Below, piece by piece: positions 43,603 through 55,822 of a stretch of DNA of 64,000 nucleotides. The position numbers were made by a program, and so were the translations under genes. The stretch comes from Rhinopomastus cyanomelas. Lineage: Eukaryota; Chordata; Aves; Bucerotiformes; Rhinopomastidae. Position 1 is the first letter of the stretch; the number at the start of each line of letters is the position of its first letter. The notes beneath the pieces were generated by a model that searched no databases, was not told the DNA's origin, and saw only the letters and a list, made by a program, of their open reading frames with translations. The stretch lies in NCBI GenBank assembly GCA_013400115.1, contig VXBP01001912.1, positions 46,142 through 110,141 on the forward strand. Reading direction: 5' to 3'.

Positions 43603-44765
43603 ATTATTTTCCTGATGTATAAAAACAGCAATGCAAACGTCACACAACAGGAATTATTTCAAACCCCTGTAGGATTTCCTTTTTGCAAGAAGCCTTTCAA
43701 GAATGTCTGCACTTCACAGTCCTCCCAAATTCCCTTCCAAATACTGTCTGATGATTACACCTCCTGTTCCATTTGATAATTTTTTTCCTGACCAAATAAT
43801 TTACAGAAACTATTAGTAAAACTTTTCAAATAGCAACCAGATTAGTCACAATCTATTAGTAGACAAACTGGTGAAGAGCAACTAGGAAGAGAATTTAATT
43901 GAATAAATTATTCATTACTGTTTATTCAGCGTGCTTTGATTCCCATGCTTGTTTGTCCTTTGAGGGTTCTTGTAAGACAATCCTATAGCAGCCCTGGTCA
44001 GGAATTCCAACAGATGAAATGTGACATTTTCTCCTAAGGAGTGCAACAAGAATGGTACAGGATGGTGGTACAAGACCGTTTGCATGGTTAAGCCCTCACC
44101 TTCTGTGTTCATAGCCTGGCACCATCTAGGGCTGCAGTATAAAGTGCTGCTGCCTGCTGGGCTGGGATCAGGATGGAGGCAGTGCCCAGTCCCCAGCACA
44201 GACTCTTAAGCTCTAGTGTGTGTGCGGTATGATTAGCGCCTAACGGAGTCTGGTGTTTGAAAGCTCACACACAACATTCTCTTCATTATTACAGCTAAAC
44301 TATATCTTTTATTGTTCTATCAACCCAAAACTTCTCTTTCAGAGAGAACAGAGCAACAGTTAATGCAAAATGTGCTCTTGTAAGTAAATACAGGTTGTGG
44401 CAAAGGGAGAAAGGATGTTCAACAGCAACAATCTTCAGTTAGGATACTGGGGGAAAGTTTGAGCTAATTAAGAAAGCAGTAACACTCAACAGAGTGGGCA
44501 TTCATCAGCACTATGTATGCACAGGGAACTTGCAACAGCATACAGAGCAGCCAGCCATGCAGGCTGAGGTGACAGTAATTCTGATGTGGCTGGTAGGAAG
44601 CAGGACCTTCTATTTACTAAAGATTGTGTTAATGCCCAGAAGGGACATTGCAAATATCTGAATGAGAAGCAAGCAATTGTTACACACTCAAGGCTTCCAC
44701 AGAAGCTGATCTCTCCCTATAGCTGCCCAAGATCATGCCTGTCTAGGTCATCCCCACAGGTTGTG
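43603..44765. other. unassigned DNA, AT-rich at 43740-43930
   Basis: No repeat or gene recognised. The AT-rich part around 43740-43930, with TTTAATTGAATAAATTATTC, looks unique and could be conserved non-coding DNA, but this cannot be judged without alignment. Confidence 0.45.
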
Positions 44766-44996
44766 CCACAAGCTGCACCAGGAGAGGGTTAGGTTGGATG
44801 TTAGGAAGTCCTTCCTCACAGAAAGGGTGATCAGACACTGGAATGGACTGCCCAGGGCAGTGGTGGAGTCCCTGTTCCTGGAGGTGTTTAAGGACAGCCT
44901 TAGTGCCCTGGTTTGGCCGCTGTGGTGATGTTAGGTCCTGAGCTGAGCTGAATGAGCTCAGAAGGCTTTTCCAGCTTTAATCGTTTAGTGATTCTA
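44766..44996 (+). mobile_element. group B CR1 3' fragment
   Basis: Plus strand: AAGCTGCACCAGGAGAGGGT, GGTTGGATGTTAGGAAGTCC, GTGATCAGACACTGGAATGG, CTGCCCAGGGCAGTGGTGGA and GGTGTTTAAGGACAGCCTTA. The 3' UTR is GAATGAGCTCAGAAGGCTTT, then TCCAGCTTTAATCGTTTAGTG and ATTCTA. About 230 bp; the sense counterpart of the minus-strand group B copies at 55326 and 57777. Confidence 0.92.
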
Positions 44997-46178
44997 CTAG
45001 CTCTACAACCACATTGTACCCAGAGACATGGATTGCTCTGCTGCACAGTGAAGAACCTGCAGTGCCCTGCACACATAAAGAAAACCCCTGAGACACAGCC
45101 AGCTGTTTCCACAGTCCAGTCCCTGCCACCATGCTCCCCCAGCATCAGAACTGACATTCAAAACCAGCACCAGAACTGAAAACAATTAATTTCAAGGATC
45201 TCCTCCCATTGTATTTGCAATTGTGCTCGTTTAGAAAAAAATGTGCATTTTCCAGGTGCTGGGTTTTCCCTCTCTTTAAGCCACAAAAATAATTGTTCTT
45301 CCTAAAGGGAGAATAAAATTAACAAGGCACACCCCAGAGAATGGGACGGGCAATCCATAGCCTTCAGAATGCTCTGGTGGATGTTTTTCTCACCCTCCTG
45401 ATGTGTGTGCACAACCTGCATAAATCCACTTGCTTTATACAGCAAAAATGAAAAAGGAGCAGGTTCACGGGCCGCTTTTCACCCCCTCCTACTGCTCCTG
45501 TTTCATTGCTGACCGTATGCATGCGTGGCACATACACTGCAAACAGCAGCCGGCACACGTGGTGCCTGGCACACAGGTTTCGAGCCAGGGTAGGCTCATT
45601 GGAAAAGATTTTACAAACCACTCAGATTTTCATTTGAAAGGAAATGTATATAAGAGGGTTATACGACAGCTTTAATGTTAGTTTTATGCGCAATCATGGA
45701 GCTAAATTCCCTTCCTTTCTCTCCCCTCTCAAATTGACATCTCAGCAGCTACTTGAGAACACAAATTGACCAGGAGTCTGCCTCTGCCAAGTAACTGTCT
45801 TTCTTAAACTGTATTCATTAGCTCTTCCTTCTCCCTGACCTTCAGAAATTAATTCTATGTACTGCTTTTAATGTATTTATTTCCACAAAGCACGCTTTTC
45901 TAAGCTAAAAGTAAGCTGATATGCTAAACCAGAGAGAAGAAACTCTTCCTTCTACCATCCTACCAGCAGTCTGGCATAGGTAGATCTCATACACAGCATT
46001 AGGTGTGAATGCAGAACACAGGTAAGAATCAGCGAAGTACCAGGTCACAGCCTGAGAGTGCAGTCTCCCTGTGCACATTCATTTCAGTGCTCTACTCCTC
46101 CTTCCACCGTAGCTTTGCAATCTCATTTGACCTCGTTGGGTTTTTCACTGGCCAATCTTCTATCAGCTCTTTTAGATT
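44997..46178. other. unassigned DNA, about 1.2 kb
   Basis: No repeat or gene recognised. Short frames have no motif. Confidence 0.5.
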
Positions 46179-46265
46179 AATAGAATTGTTCAGGTTGGAA
46201 AGACCTCTGATATCAAGTCCAACCACTGACCCAGCTGCACCAAGCCATTTTAAACACAGTCTCAA
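46179..46265 (-). mobile_element. very short old CR1 3' end
   Basis: Minus strand, about 90 bp: AATAGAATTGTTCAGGTTGG, AAAGACCTCTGATATCAAGT, CCAACCACTGACCCAGCTGC. It matches the terminal part of an older CR1 group (AGGTTGGAAAAGACCTCTGA type). No coding sequence remains. Confidence 0.75.
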
Positions 46266-46291
46266 CAATATGTTCAGGGAATAAAGAATAA

Positions 46292-46511
46292 CATAGAATC
46301 ACAGCATCCTCATGGCTGGAAATGACCTCCAGGATGATCAATCCAGACCTCAGCCCAACAGCTCTCTAACCCCTAGACAATGGCCCTCAAGTGCTCTGGC
46401 TACTCACTTTTTAAATACCCCCAGGGATGGTGACTCCACCATCGCCCCTGAGCAGCCTGTTCCAGTGCCCAACCACTCTCTCAGAGAACTTCTTCCTAAG
46501 ATCCATTCCAA
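46292..46511 (-). mobile_element. group F CR1 3' fragment
   Basis: Tail side at 46292 (CATAGAATCACAGCATCCTC), GGCTGGAAATGACCTCCAGG, ATCAATCCAGACCTCAGCCC, CACTTTTTAAATACCCCCAG, CCTGAGCAGCCTGTTCCAGT and CTTCTTCCTAAGATCCATTC. It is a second copy of the group at 40291-41028 and lies 26 bp from another minus-strand CR1 tip. Confidence 0.92.
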
Positions 46512-47391
46512 ACATGTGCATGGACCTCCATAAAATAGTATACCTGAAAAACACATCAGATGATGATGTTCCAGCAGCTGCAGTAAGGTATTTTACTCCA
46601 GAGAGTTACACACTCCTCTGGTGGGAGGAGGGCTTCAACAGAGTCCAGATATAAGGCATAGGGCTTGGCCTGGGCAAATGAGTTTCACCTTCCAAACCAA
46701 ATATACGCTGGACCCAACCTCAGAAGTCTTTCAGCAGCTCATGGCAAGGTGAAGTGACCAATGATACAGACTGGTCCACAGAGCACTGCAGAGACATCCC
46801 AACACAGAATGAGTTGGTTGCTCCCAGCCCATGTGTACCCCCACAGAATTAGCACCGATGTGCTACAACAGCCATTAGGACTGCCCTAAAGCGCTCAACC
46901 CATTCTTACTTCCTAACAGCACCCACTCCATCGTGCAAATTACATAAAACTGGGGTAGAATATGATTACAGCAATTTTCCTTTAGTTTTAAACAGCTGCA
47001 GCTATTGCCTTCTATTCCAGATAAACAAATAAACACAAGCAGTGTGAGCTGGAAGCCTCTGCAGCGTCATCACACTTTATACAGAAGAGGTAAATGGGAC
47101 AAGACATCTAAAAAAGTTGACCATTTGTACTTCATCTTCTCTTTTGATGCATTAGCATGCTGTGAAGAGCCACCATTCTCCCTTTTTCTAGGACATTTAG
47201 CAATTCTCTCCAAAGAAAAGGAACAGGTGGTGGTTTCCTGCTCCACAATAAGATTTTGTTCTTGGCCTACACTTAGCAGCTTTTGTTCGGAAAAGACAAG
47301 CTCTACTTTTCTTCTGTGGGCTTTATGGACTTCCCACGTTTGAGAGGCAGCTTTGCTGTATGCATCACAGAGAGACTGTCCCACTCTGGAT
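46512..47391. other. unassigned DNA
   Basis: No repeat or gene recognised. A 156-codon minus frame (47070-47540) runs through the antisense of the next CR1 and is not a gene. Confidence 0.5.
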
Positions 47392-47632
47392 CTCAGAGAG
47401 ACAAGAGGAAATGGCACATTGTGCCAGGGGAGGTTCAGATTGCATCGTAGGAAAAACTTCTTCCCAGAAAGAGTGGGGAGGCCTTGGAACAGGCTGCCCA
47501 GGGAGAGGGTGGAGGCACTATGCCTGGAAAGGTTTAACAATCAAGCAGACAGGGTGTTTCAGGAGATGGGTTAGTGGTTGGATTTGACTCCATGATCTTG
47601 AAGGTCTTTTCCAACTTTGATGGTTCTATGAT
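47392..47632 (+). mobile_element. CR1 3' fragment related to group D
   Basis: Plus strand: GAGAGACAAGAGGAAATGGC, GTGCCAGGGGAGGTTCAGAT, CTTCTTCCCAGAAAGAGTGG, CTTGGAACAGGCTGCCCAGG, CACTATGCCTGGAAAGGTTT, GACTCCATGATCTTGAAGGT, CTTTTCCAACTTTGATGGTT and CTATGATT. The frame carries QGRFRLHRRKNFFPERVG. About 240 bp. Confidence 0.92.
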
Positions 47633-47639
47633 TGTGCTG

Positions 47640-48133
47640 GTGTGAGTGCAACAGGAGAGGCAAAACCACATGAAGTGACTGATGGAGTGAGCATAGCTTA
47701 GAAAACAATTGCTCATTACAGCAAGAAGGCAAACAGGCCTTGAACAAGATAACAAGCCAGACTCTATCCATTGTGGAGGTACCATTCTTAAAGATAAGGA
47801 AACAGATGTCCTCTACTCTGTCCTTGGTGATGAAGATAAGGAAGCAGATACTAGCAAACAACTACACAAGGAATGCTGACAAGCAGGAAGACCCTTACCA
47901 GTAAAGACAGAGCATGCTCAAATGGGAGGTGACTTCATTTGCATGTGAAGCAGGCAGATCATTAATATGTATTAGGCATATTGGGAAATCTAATGAATAT
48001 GTATTATTTTACAAGGTATAATCATGATTTTGGAGCCAGCTGGTGTGCACGCTTTGTGAAGGCACAGCGCCTGTGCACCCACCGGTGATAATAAATTACC
48101 TCCTCAAAAACTCTAACCAGAGTTCTTGGGTCA
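47640..48133 (+). mobile_element. LTR-like block, possible solo LTR of an endogenous retrovirus
   Basis: The right end has features of an LTR R/U5 region: GTGTGCACGCTTTGTGAAGG, CTGTGCACCCACCGGTGATA, an AATAAA signal at about 48089-48094, a CTCAAAAACTCTAACCAGAG segment with a short inverted repeat (ACTCTAACCAGAGT), and an end at GGGTCA. Upstream lies an AT-rich promoter-like zone with CATTTGCATGTGAAGC and TAATATGTATTAGGCATATT. No retroviral coding region flanks it. The 5' limit is a guess. Similarity is recalled, not measured. Confidence 0.4.
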
Positions 48134-49019
48134 GAAGAGAGGGGGCAAACCCACGCAGTGATGCAGCTCAATCTTCTTCCCTGCCTGCACACAGCAGCAG
48201 GATCTCTTTATCTCTTCCAGCTTTGGAGAAATTTGAGCTCAGGTTTCTACTGCTGCAGGTCAGGCTCTTGCTTTCTGCTTCTGAATACAATAAAATGCAA
48301 TGTTCTACAGCGCTGTAAGCATTTCACATGACTTCATGTAGGGTTTGGAATGCTTGACAGATTAACATTCAATACAGATTTTTTTTATATGAGATACCTG
48401 TGTAAAAGCATTTCTCTTCAAATTTCTACCTTGGCTGCAAGCAAAACTTCAATGCTCTGTTTTCTGCAAAGGCTCTCAGAAAAGCCTCCAAGGAAAAGAA
48501 AACAAAAACCAAAAATAAAGCATCCCCAAACCCATAAACTGTTCAGGCTAATAGTCCAACAAAGGGTTAAGCTGAAGGACAAGGGCAGAGATGTAATTTT
48601 AATTGTGCATATTTTTCCCAGCTACTCCAGTAGCTTCTGCCTCAAATTCTCATGACAATTGCATAACACAGAACCTATCTGCTGGGAATCCCAAAGGGAA
48701 AGCTTAACCCTTTTATATTCTTGAAGTCAGATAATTCTATTTCAGCTTGAGGAGACCCCAACAGACAGTCCCAGAACAAACACTGACGTAGGTACAGTTC
48801 TGCACTCGACATGCTCTGCGCTCCCAATTCCGCTGCCTGGTCACATAGGACTAAGCAAACTGGTTCAGGTAAAATTAGAATTGACCCAAACCTCACTACT
48901 TAAATATCTTTGTGAAACATCAGGGCCTATTAACCACCGCTTTGCAGGGCCTATCCAGGGGCTTGCATTGAAGCTGACATCTCACTGAAGTCACCTAGGG
49001 AAGGGTGGAATGAGACCCT
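48134..49019. other. unassigned DNA at start of a CR1-free block
   Basis: No CR1. A 101-codon plus frame (48350-48655) is lysine-rich by composition and has no domain. Nothing else recognised. Confidence 0.5.
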
Positions 49020-49190
49020 GGGTTGTTTGTTTTCCCCAGCAGTAGCTGCCTGCTAATTGCGGCTGTGAAACGTTGCATATTCATCACAGCACGGAGCTGG
49101 GGAAGCTGCGTGGCTGAGGCTAATGTGCTGAATCAGGGAGTAAATCAGTCTGATTAAGATACTCTCTTAGGTTTAAAAGACTCACTAATC
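49020..49190. other. unique segment with clustered factor-site-like motifs (candidate conserved non-coding element)
   Basis: A non-repetitive stretch containing CTGCTAATTGCGGCTGTG (homeodomain-type TAATTG), TTGCATATTCATCACAGC (octamer/POU-like), GGCTAATGTGCTGAATCAGG and CAGTCTGATTAAGATACT. The spacing and mixed motif content look like conserved vertebrate enhancers, but no alignment is available. This is a guess from composition alone. Confidence 0.25.
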
Positions 49191-52100
49191 ACACTAGTTT
49201 GTCTTTAGGACTGACTTTCAAATCCTAACACAAAGGATGCTGTCCAGAAGACAGGAACATAAAAAGGGACGTGAGCAGGGAGCTAGAGACCACTTCCAGC
49301 AGCAATGGGGCAGGACAGGGGAGGCTGAGTGTGTCCTCTGCAGGACTGGCAACACCTGAGAGTGCTCCTGTGGGGAGAGCCAGAGTCCCCAGACTTCCCA
49401 CAGCCCCTCCCCACAGCTGCCACAGCATGGATTCCCCTACCCAATAAACAGAAACTCTAGGGAGGTTCCAGCAGGATTCTGCATAGAAATCTTGGTCACC
49501 CTGGAGCTAACCCAGCCCAGCGCTCACCACTCCTGTTATTCCTGACTTTATTCCACAGGGTGTGACGAAGTCTTGCATTGCAGTAACTTAGAGAAGCCAG
49601 GTGGAGAAGGCTTAGCCTGAGCGCAAACCAGCTCCACCAGAGAACATCAGTGATGGTGCACGACATGCGGAGTGAATGGAAGTCTGACATTTTGGGGACC
49701 ATGTGCAGATACGGGGTTTTGTGTGCCTCCTTCACCTCCAGAATAACAGCTGTGATTGGTGTTAGCCATATCACATCTCCCTCTGTCCTGCAGACTTCCT
49801 TACACAAGCAGTTCAGCACCTGCCTGAAAGCCAAATCTGCGAGAAGGAGACCTCTGTAAAGGAGTGAGTTGGTTGTCAGCCTATGCTGACAACTTCGAGT
49901 ATTTCACATTCATGATTCACAGTTTAAAGGCTGCAGCACGTAAGGGTGTTTGCTTCCAGACTTAACCTTCTGAAACCTCTTTGCTTGTGCTCCAGGTCAT
50001 TTAGTTTGACAGTTATGTGAATTCCAGCCATTGGGCTGAAATTGCCATCCTGTTTTGCATGAGCAACATCTCCCCTTTGCACTGAAATGACCTCAGAAAA
50101 GGTGCCTGCACATAGGAAAGGCACACTCTGATTTCAAAGGCTGCTGAGTATTTGCAAATATACCTCATTTTTTTTCTGTTTTGCTCTCAGTTTTCTCTGT
50201 ATAGAAGTGAAAGAAGTGGAAAGAAGCATTTCCCTCCACTCCATCTTCCTACCTATGCTGGGAGATGGGGACTCAAAGGGACTGTAGGCTGTAAGGTGGG
50301 ATTTGAAGGATACAAATGGACTTTCTGGTTCTGTAATAAGTTTCCTCAGACCCAACAGTTTTCTTTGACCTTCCTCTGCCTCCCCTGCCACACAAATATC
50401 CAACACAGAAGCACATTTGCTGGGTTTGTGCAGAAGAGAAATGTGCTAGTGCAAAGGTGGCAGCAAAGTTCATTTTCAGTAGAGATCTCATAACTATCAT
50501 CACATCCCACTACAAACCCAATGAATGAAACCACAACAAACACAGTGAATGAAACCCTGGATCAAAAGGAAGGAATTTGGATCTAGTTCTGAGCATTTTT
50601 TCATCCTGACACCAAATTCCAGCCTTAGCCACTCCTACAGCCTGCAGGAGTTCAGAGTTGTACCCTAGCACCTCAAGTCTGTATTAGCTAGTCCTAACCC
50701 TCCTGAAATCCATCCTCTTCCATCTCCATATAGCCATCGTGTTCACTGCCCCTGCGTTCCTCACTTCCCAGAGTGCCAGGCTGGCAACTCTGCAGAGATG
50801 CAAGGAAATTAAAACAAAGAATAAAATACAAAGGCAAGTCCCCCAGACATCCGTGCACTGTACAGATGACAGTTAATTCACTCTGATGTCTGAAGCAAAG
50901 CCAATGAAAGCACTAGCTCAAACTTCTTGAGCAGCATCAATTTAGCAATCCTCTCCTAACAAAAACTGAGCTGCACTGCAAGATGTCCTGACAGAGGGTT
51001 TGTGCAGCTCCTCAAGGGCAGACAGAGGGTCAAAAGGTAAAGCAAGGAAGGCAGCAGAGATTGCAGCTTCTTTTCTGGTCTTAGCAGCACCAAAGGCAAG
51101 TTTGCATCAAATTCTTTCTCTCTTCATTACTGGCTTTTGTAGAAAGTATTTGAAGCTGCTCTGTACATTGCAACGTGGCTGTTGTGCACATGCACACGCA
51201 ACACTGCTTTCACCTAATGTATTGGAAAAGAATCAATGTATTAGTCAAGATAGCAGCAGTAATAATAAAGGAGAGGAGCAAGTTAGGAAGCAGAAGTGGG
51301 GAAACATGTTTCAGCTGAGGGTTGAACACAGGGTGCAGGATGACATGAGGTTAAGAGAAGACAGCCTTCTCAGCAGTCAAAGCCAAGATTTGGGGCAGGT
51401 CAGAGAGATGGCCAGGAGCAGGACACAGGAGTCAGCCTAGTTTTCTACTGAGTTTTGAAAAGGAGAGAGCAACTTAGAATTAAAACCCAGTGTGAGGGAG
51501 CAGCCTGTGAATCCCACATTAACAAAGAGAGCTGCATGGGAAAGCATGACTATGCCTTGTGATAACACTATGTACAGTGCCAAAACATGACAAGCAGCAG
51601 CATTTGGCCCACAGTTCAGTGGCTACAGAGCAGGCAGCAGAGGCAGTCAGAACGATAATGGGCATAGTGCCCACACAACAGGATGGCAGAGTGGCACACT
51701 GCAAGGGAATCTGTAGCTCTGGTTTTCTGTCACTCTGCTGGTGCCACCAAGGAAGCAAAAACCAAAAGCAGGGGAGGGCAGGGGTGAATATGAAGGGCAG
51801 TTACCTCTTGACAACTACATTGCTATGGAGACTCCTTGTAGAGACCAGGAGGTGCCACTACTGATACCCAAAGCTGTCACAACTCCCCCACCTGAGCAGA
51901 TCACGACCCACCTCCCTGTACCTGTAGTTTCAATAGCTGTTTCTTCTTTAAAAGGCATCTCCACAGCAGTGCCTGAACAGCCTCTCTCATCCCCAGCACT
52001 CATACAGAGGAGAAGGGACAGAAAGCACTACAGGAGGAGTATCCGAAATAGAGAGAAAACAGATAAGGGTGTCACCCTTTGTGCCTTTCTAGCCCCTCCT

Positions 52101-53019
52101 GTAAAGTTCTGCAGGTTTATAACAGCCATTGCCAGCAACTCCTCACACCACAAGGAAACTCTCCCTCTCTCCTGTTGGGTAACGGGCTCTGCCTCCAGAG
52201 GAGATTCTGACACCTGCTTGTGTGTCCCCCTTTGGCAGACTGATGCTGCTGGCCAGTGGGTCACATTCAGGATACTGCTGTGTTAAACCATATAGCCTCA
52301 GTGCTGCTGTGGGAGGGATCCACAGCTCTTTAAGGGGGCTGAAGGACCTAAAGAGCACAAGATGAGACAGGCAAATGCCACTTGTTTTTAAGAAAACCCA
52401 AACACCTGCTTCAGAGCAACTGGCTTTCAATGTCCTATTTCCAACAGCAGATTTTGCAGGCTGTTGTGGCCAGCCCCTGTTAGGAAGAAGATGTAATGTT
52501 AAACCCAAGGCAAGGGAAACGGAAGAAGCCTGACAACAGTGGAGATTAACTAGCATGCAGATACAGTTTGCAAGGGTCCAAATGGATGTCGAGCCACCAA
52601 GAGAGACTGCAGTTAAGTAGAAATAAGCTTTGCTGAGCACATGAAATGCCACAGGATCTGCAGAGGAACTTTTAGCGGAAGGAGCCATTAATCACTGTAG
52701 GCAGCTGCATCCCATATACAGTGCTCACCTTGTGAACCTGAAAAATATGACTGTAATGAGGAAGAAGAGACGCCCTTCAAAAGCTTCTTGAGGTGCCCTA
52801 TGCAGAGACTGCAGTAACTCTTTGGAGAGATTATTTCCTGGACGTATTTCTTAGTAGGCGGACTCCTCAGCTCTGTTTCCAACAGCAGCTGACATAACTA
52901 ACACCAATTTCATCTGTCGCAGTCACCTTCCCCTACCTTATCCCTACAAAAAGGCTCTGGAGAGTGTAGGAATGAGAAGATGGGGGGGAAGCTGAGGGGG
53001 AGAGAAATGAATTGGCTGG
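49191..53019. other. unassigned CR1-free DNA, about 3.8 kb
   Basis: No repeat family or exon recognised. The longest frames (plus 51741-52286 and minus 52143-52688, 181 codons each, overlapping antisense) have no domain, no conserved motif and no splice context. A 146-codon plus frame (51000-51440) is likewise unsupported. Confidence 0.5.
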
Positions 53020-53053
53020 TCTAGCTGTAAACCTTATCTAGCTGTAAACCTGC
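53020..53053. repeat. 17-bp direct duplication
   Basis: TCTAGCTGTAAACCTTA at 53020-53036 is followed directly by TCTAGCTGTAAACCTGC at 53037-53053, differing only in the last two or three bases. A small replication-slippage duplication. Confidence 0.85.
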
Positions 53054-55325
53054 CGTGGGTAGAGCTGAAATTCCCAAAGGCCTTTCATGAAGGGCAAAAA
53101 CTATGCCGCCTTTTTCCCTTCCCAGCTTTTTATGTGGCTGTGATCCTAATCAAACAATATAAAATAAAAATCCATGCATGGAAACAAGATCACCTCTGGC
53201 TTCAATCTGGCTTACATTTCCATCCCCTGGAGTTGAGTCAGCATCAATTGCATCAGCTGCCCAAGGAAGAAAAAGGTAAGCCACAAACATTAGTCACAGG
53301 CAGAGGCAGCAGCAGGCAGGACAAGTGACTCAATTCCCAGCTGGCTCCAAGAGTTCCCGTCATCCTTTCCACATCAGTACAGTTTTAAGTAGGTGACCTT
53401 TTTGAAGTCCATGACTTTGTGAATTCCGCACTATGTCACCACGGGGGCTTTGAGGAGCCCCCCTCTCTACAGTTCTGCTTTCATCTCTCTCCCTTTCTCA
53501 CGCACACTACATCTTAGGTGATGCTGGCTTTGAAGAAGCAATAAAATGCGTCTGTGTGTGTCAAGCTGCCCCTAGAAAGGGCTCTCTAGCTGGGACAACT
53601 AACATTAAATCAGAAGCTGACTCCTGAGGACACCAGTGCCTGGAACATGCACTTAGTTGTATAAAATAAATTGACCCTCACCTCCAGGTGAGCTCTGGCT
53701 CAGCCAGCCGGGGCAGGGCTCAGCTGCTTGTGCTATTGCCTTGGGATAATTGCATTCACCTATATGTTTCTTGTAGAACACCTGGAGCATTGGGAAAGAC
53801 AAAAGCTGGACTGTCAGCTGTCTCCAGTCCAGCCAGGAGCAGTTGTGGGTCAGGGTCACATCGATCCAGTGTACTGCACAACCACACAGCCCTTGTGGGG
53901 GGAGATGGAGACAGCTGAGGGCTTTTATTTCTTCTCTGCCAGATACTGTGAGCTTGTCTTCTTTTAAAACACAGATCCTCAGCTGTTGCAAATCACTTGA
54001 GACCCTCTGGCTTTCACAGAACAACTCCAGTTTACAGCCAGTGAAAAGCGAGATGAGATTCCTCGCTTTTCACAAAAGCAAAAGAAACAGAGACCAGCAG
54101 CTGGCCAAACGGCAGTGAGTTTAGAAATAATAAAGCCAGCGTTGCCTCTCTGTAAACATATTTATCCCTCTGGTTTTATGGCTTATGTCAGACCTCTCAC
54201 ACTGTACATCTAGTGTTGTCTGCAGTCTAAGGCAATCCTTGAAGTGTCGTCTTCTTCTTGTCAAGATTTCACCCTAAATGCACTCCATAGCTGTACAATC
54301 TCAGTAAGACAGAGGACCAGACCCCATCTTACTCTCACAGGTATTGGCAAAGTCCCTCAAAGTTTCAGTAACAGTATCTGGTGAATGCAGACACCTGGGT
54401 CTTGTTTCCCTTATTGACAGGGATCCTGACAGTTCATTAATCAGTGACTAATTTCCCTCCCTTCTGTTTATAGTGCCAGTCATTAGGGTCACACACTCTA
54501 TTGTGTTGGGAGTTTGCAGGCCCTCCCACAGCCTCTTTATAATGAGCAGTAACACATCAGGACCACTAGCCTATATCCATCGAGTTTATGGCAATGGTTT
54601 TGATAGCAGTGCCTAAAGGAAAGGAGCAACTGTTTTATAGACTGGAGCTATTCTACACCCACCAGCCATGGGTTGCAATCACCACATTGCCCTTCACTTC
54701 TTCCAGGTGAATCCTCCCTAGTGACTTCATACCCAAGGCAATTGCCTAGAGCAATTAAAATCTCCAGGATCTATTCCAAACTCATTTTGTTGCCAAGTCA
54801 ACAAGACAAGAATGAAAGTCATTTAGAAGCATTAAGCCTTCTTCACTTACAATTGTGCTGTGACTTTGATTTTACAGCATTTGGAGGATCCCTGGTCCTA
54901 ACATGGGGAATAGATATTTTTTTTAAAAAATAAAGAAGTTTTTGTAATGTATTCAGTTAGAGCTGCATTTCCATGTTTGAGAAAGTCACTACAGCCAGTC
55001 AATTCAAGGCGGAAACCTGCAATCAGATGACGAAGGTAAGAACTGGAGGTCTTGCAATACTTCTATTAAATTTCAACACCACACAGACAAAAGGAAGAGG
55101 TTAAATCTTTACACAAACACTATGTTGCCTTCAGTCATCTGTGGAAGAGGCTGGGTAACTCTCAAGCTTTTACAAAAATGTTATATAAGACATTTTAATT
55201 TCATAAGGAGATGCAATGTGCTCCTCTAACTCCCAGCTTTCCAAGATTTGTTGAGAAAAAAGCTTGTTCTGAAAGGCCAAATACACAAATCAGTGAAATG
55301 AAACAAAACACGCACTCAGAAACAT
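53054..55325. other. unassigned CR1-free DNA, about 2.3 kb
   Basis: No repeat or gene recognised. Overlapping frames at 53653-54118 on both strands (up to 123 codons) lack family features. Confidence 0.5.
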
Positions 55326-55822
55326 CAGAGAATCACCAGATTACTGAGGCTGGAAAAGCCCTCCGAGCTCATCCAGCCCAGACCAAGACCTAACATCACC
55401 ACAGCAGCCAGACCAGAGCACTAAGTGCCACAGCCAGGCTGTCCTTCAACACCTCCAGGGATGGGGACTCCTCCACTGCCCTGGGCAGTCCAGTCTGGAG
55501 TCTGATCACCCTTTCCATGAGGAAGGGCTTCCTAACATCCAAGCTATCCCTCCCCTGGCAGCCTCAGGCCCTGCCCTTTCATTCTGGTGCTGGTTGCCTG
55601 GGAGAAGAGCCCAACCCCACCTGACTACAACCTCCCTTCAAGGAGTTGTAGAAAGGGAGAAGGTCCCCATTGAGTCTCCTTTTCTCCACGCTAAACACTT
55701 CCAGCTCCCTCAGCCTCTCCTCATCAGACTTTACCCTCCAGTCCCTTCCCCAGCCTCATTGCTCCTCTGGACCCACTCCAGTCCCTCAATCTCTTTCTTA
55801 AAGTGAAGGGCCCAGCACTGAC
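55326..55822 (-). mobile_element. group B CR1 3' fragment
   Basis: Tail side at 55326 (AGAGAATCACCAGATTACTG), then GAGGCTGGAAAAGCCCTCCG, CTCATCCAGCCCAGACCAAG, CCACTGCCCTGGGCAGTCCA, GAAGGGCTTCCTAACATCCA, GGAGTTGTAGAAAGGGAGAA and GCTCCTCTGGACCCACTCCA, to GAAGGGCCCAGCACTG. It runs from the QLWAPHFKKEIEGLE equivalent to the 3' end, with frame breaks. About 495 bp. Confidence 0.94.

Noticed and set aside
51741..52688. Pair of overlapping antisense frames of 181 codons each
   Set aside because: No recognisable domain on either strand. Overlapping open frames on opposite strands usually reflect composition rather than two genes.
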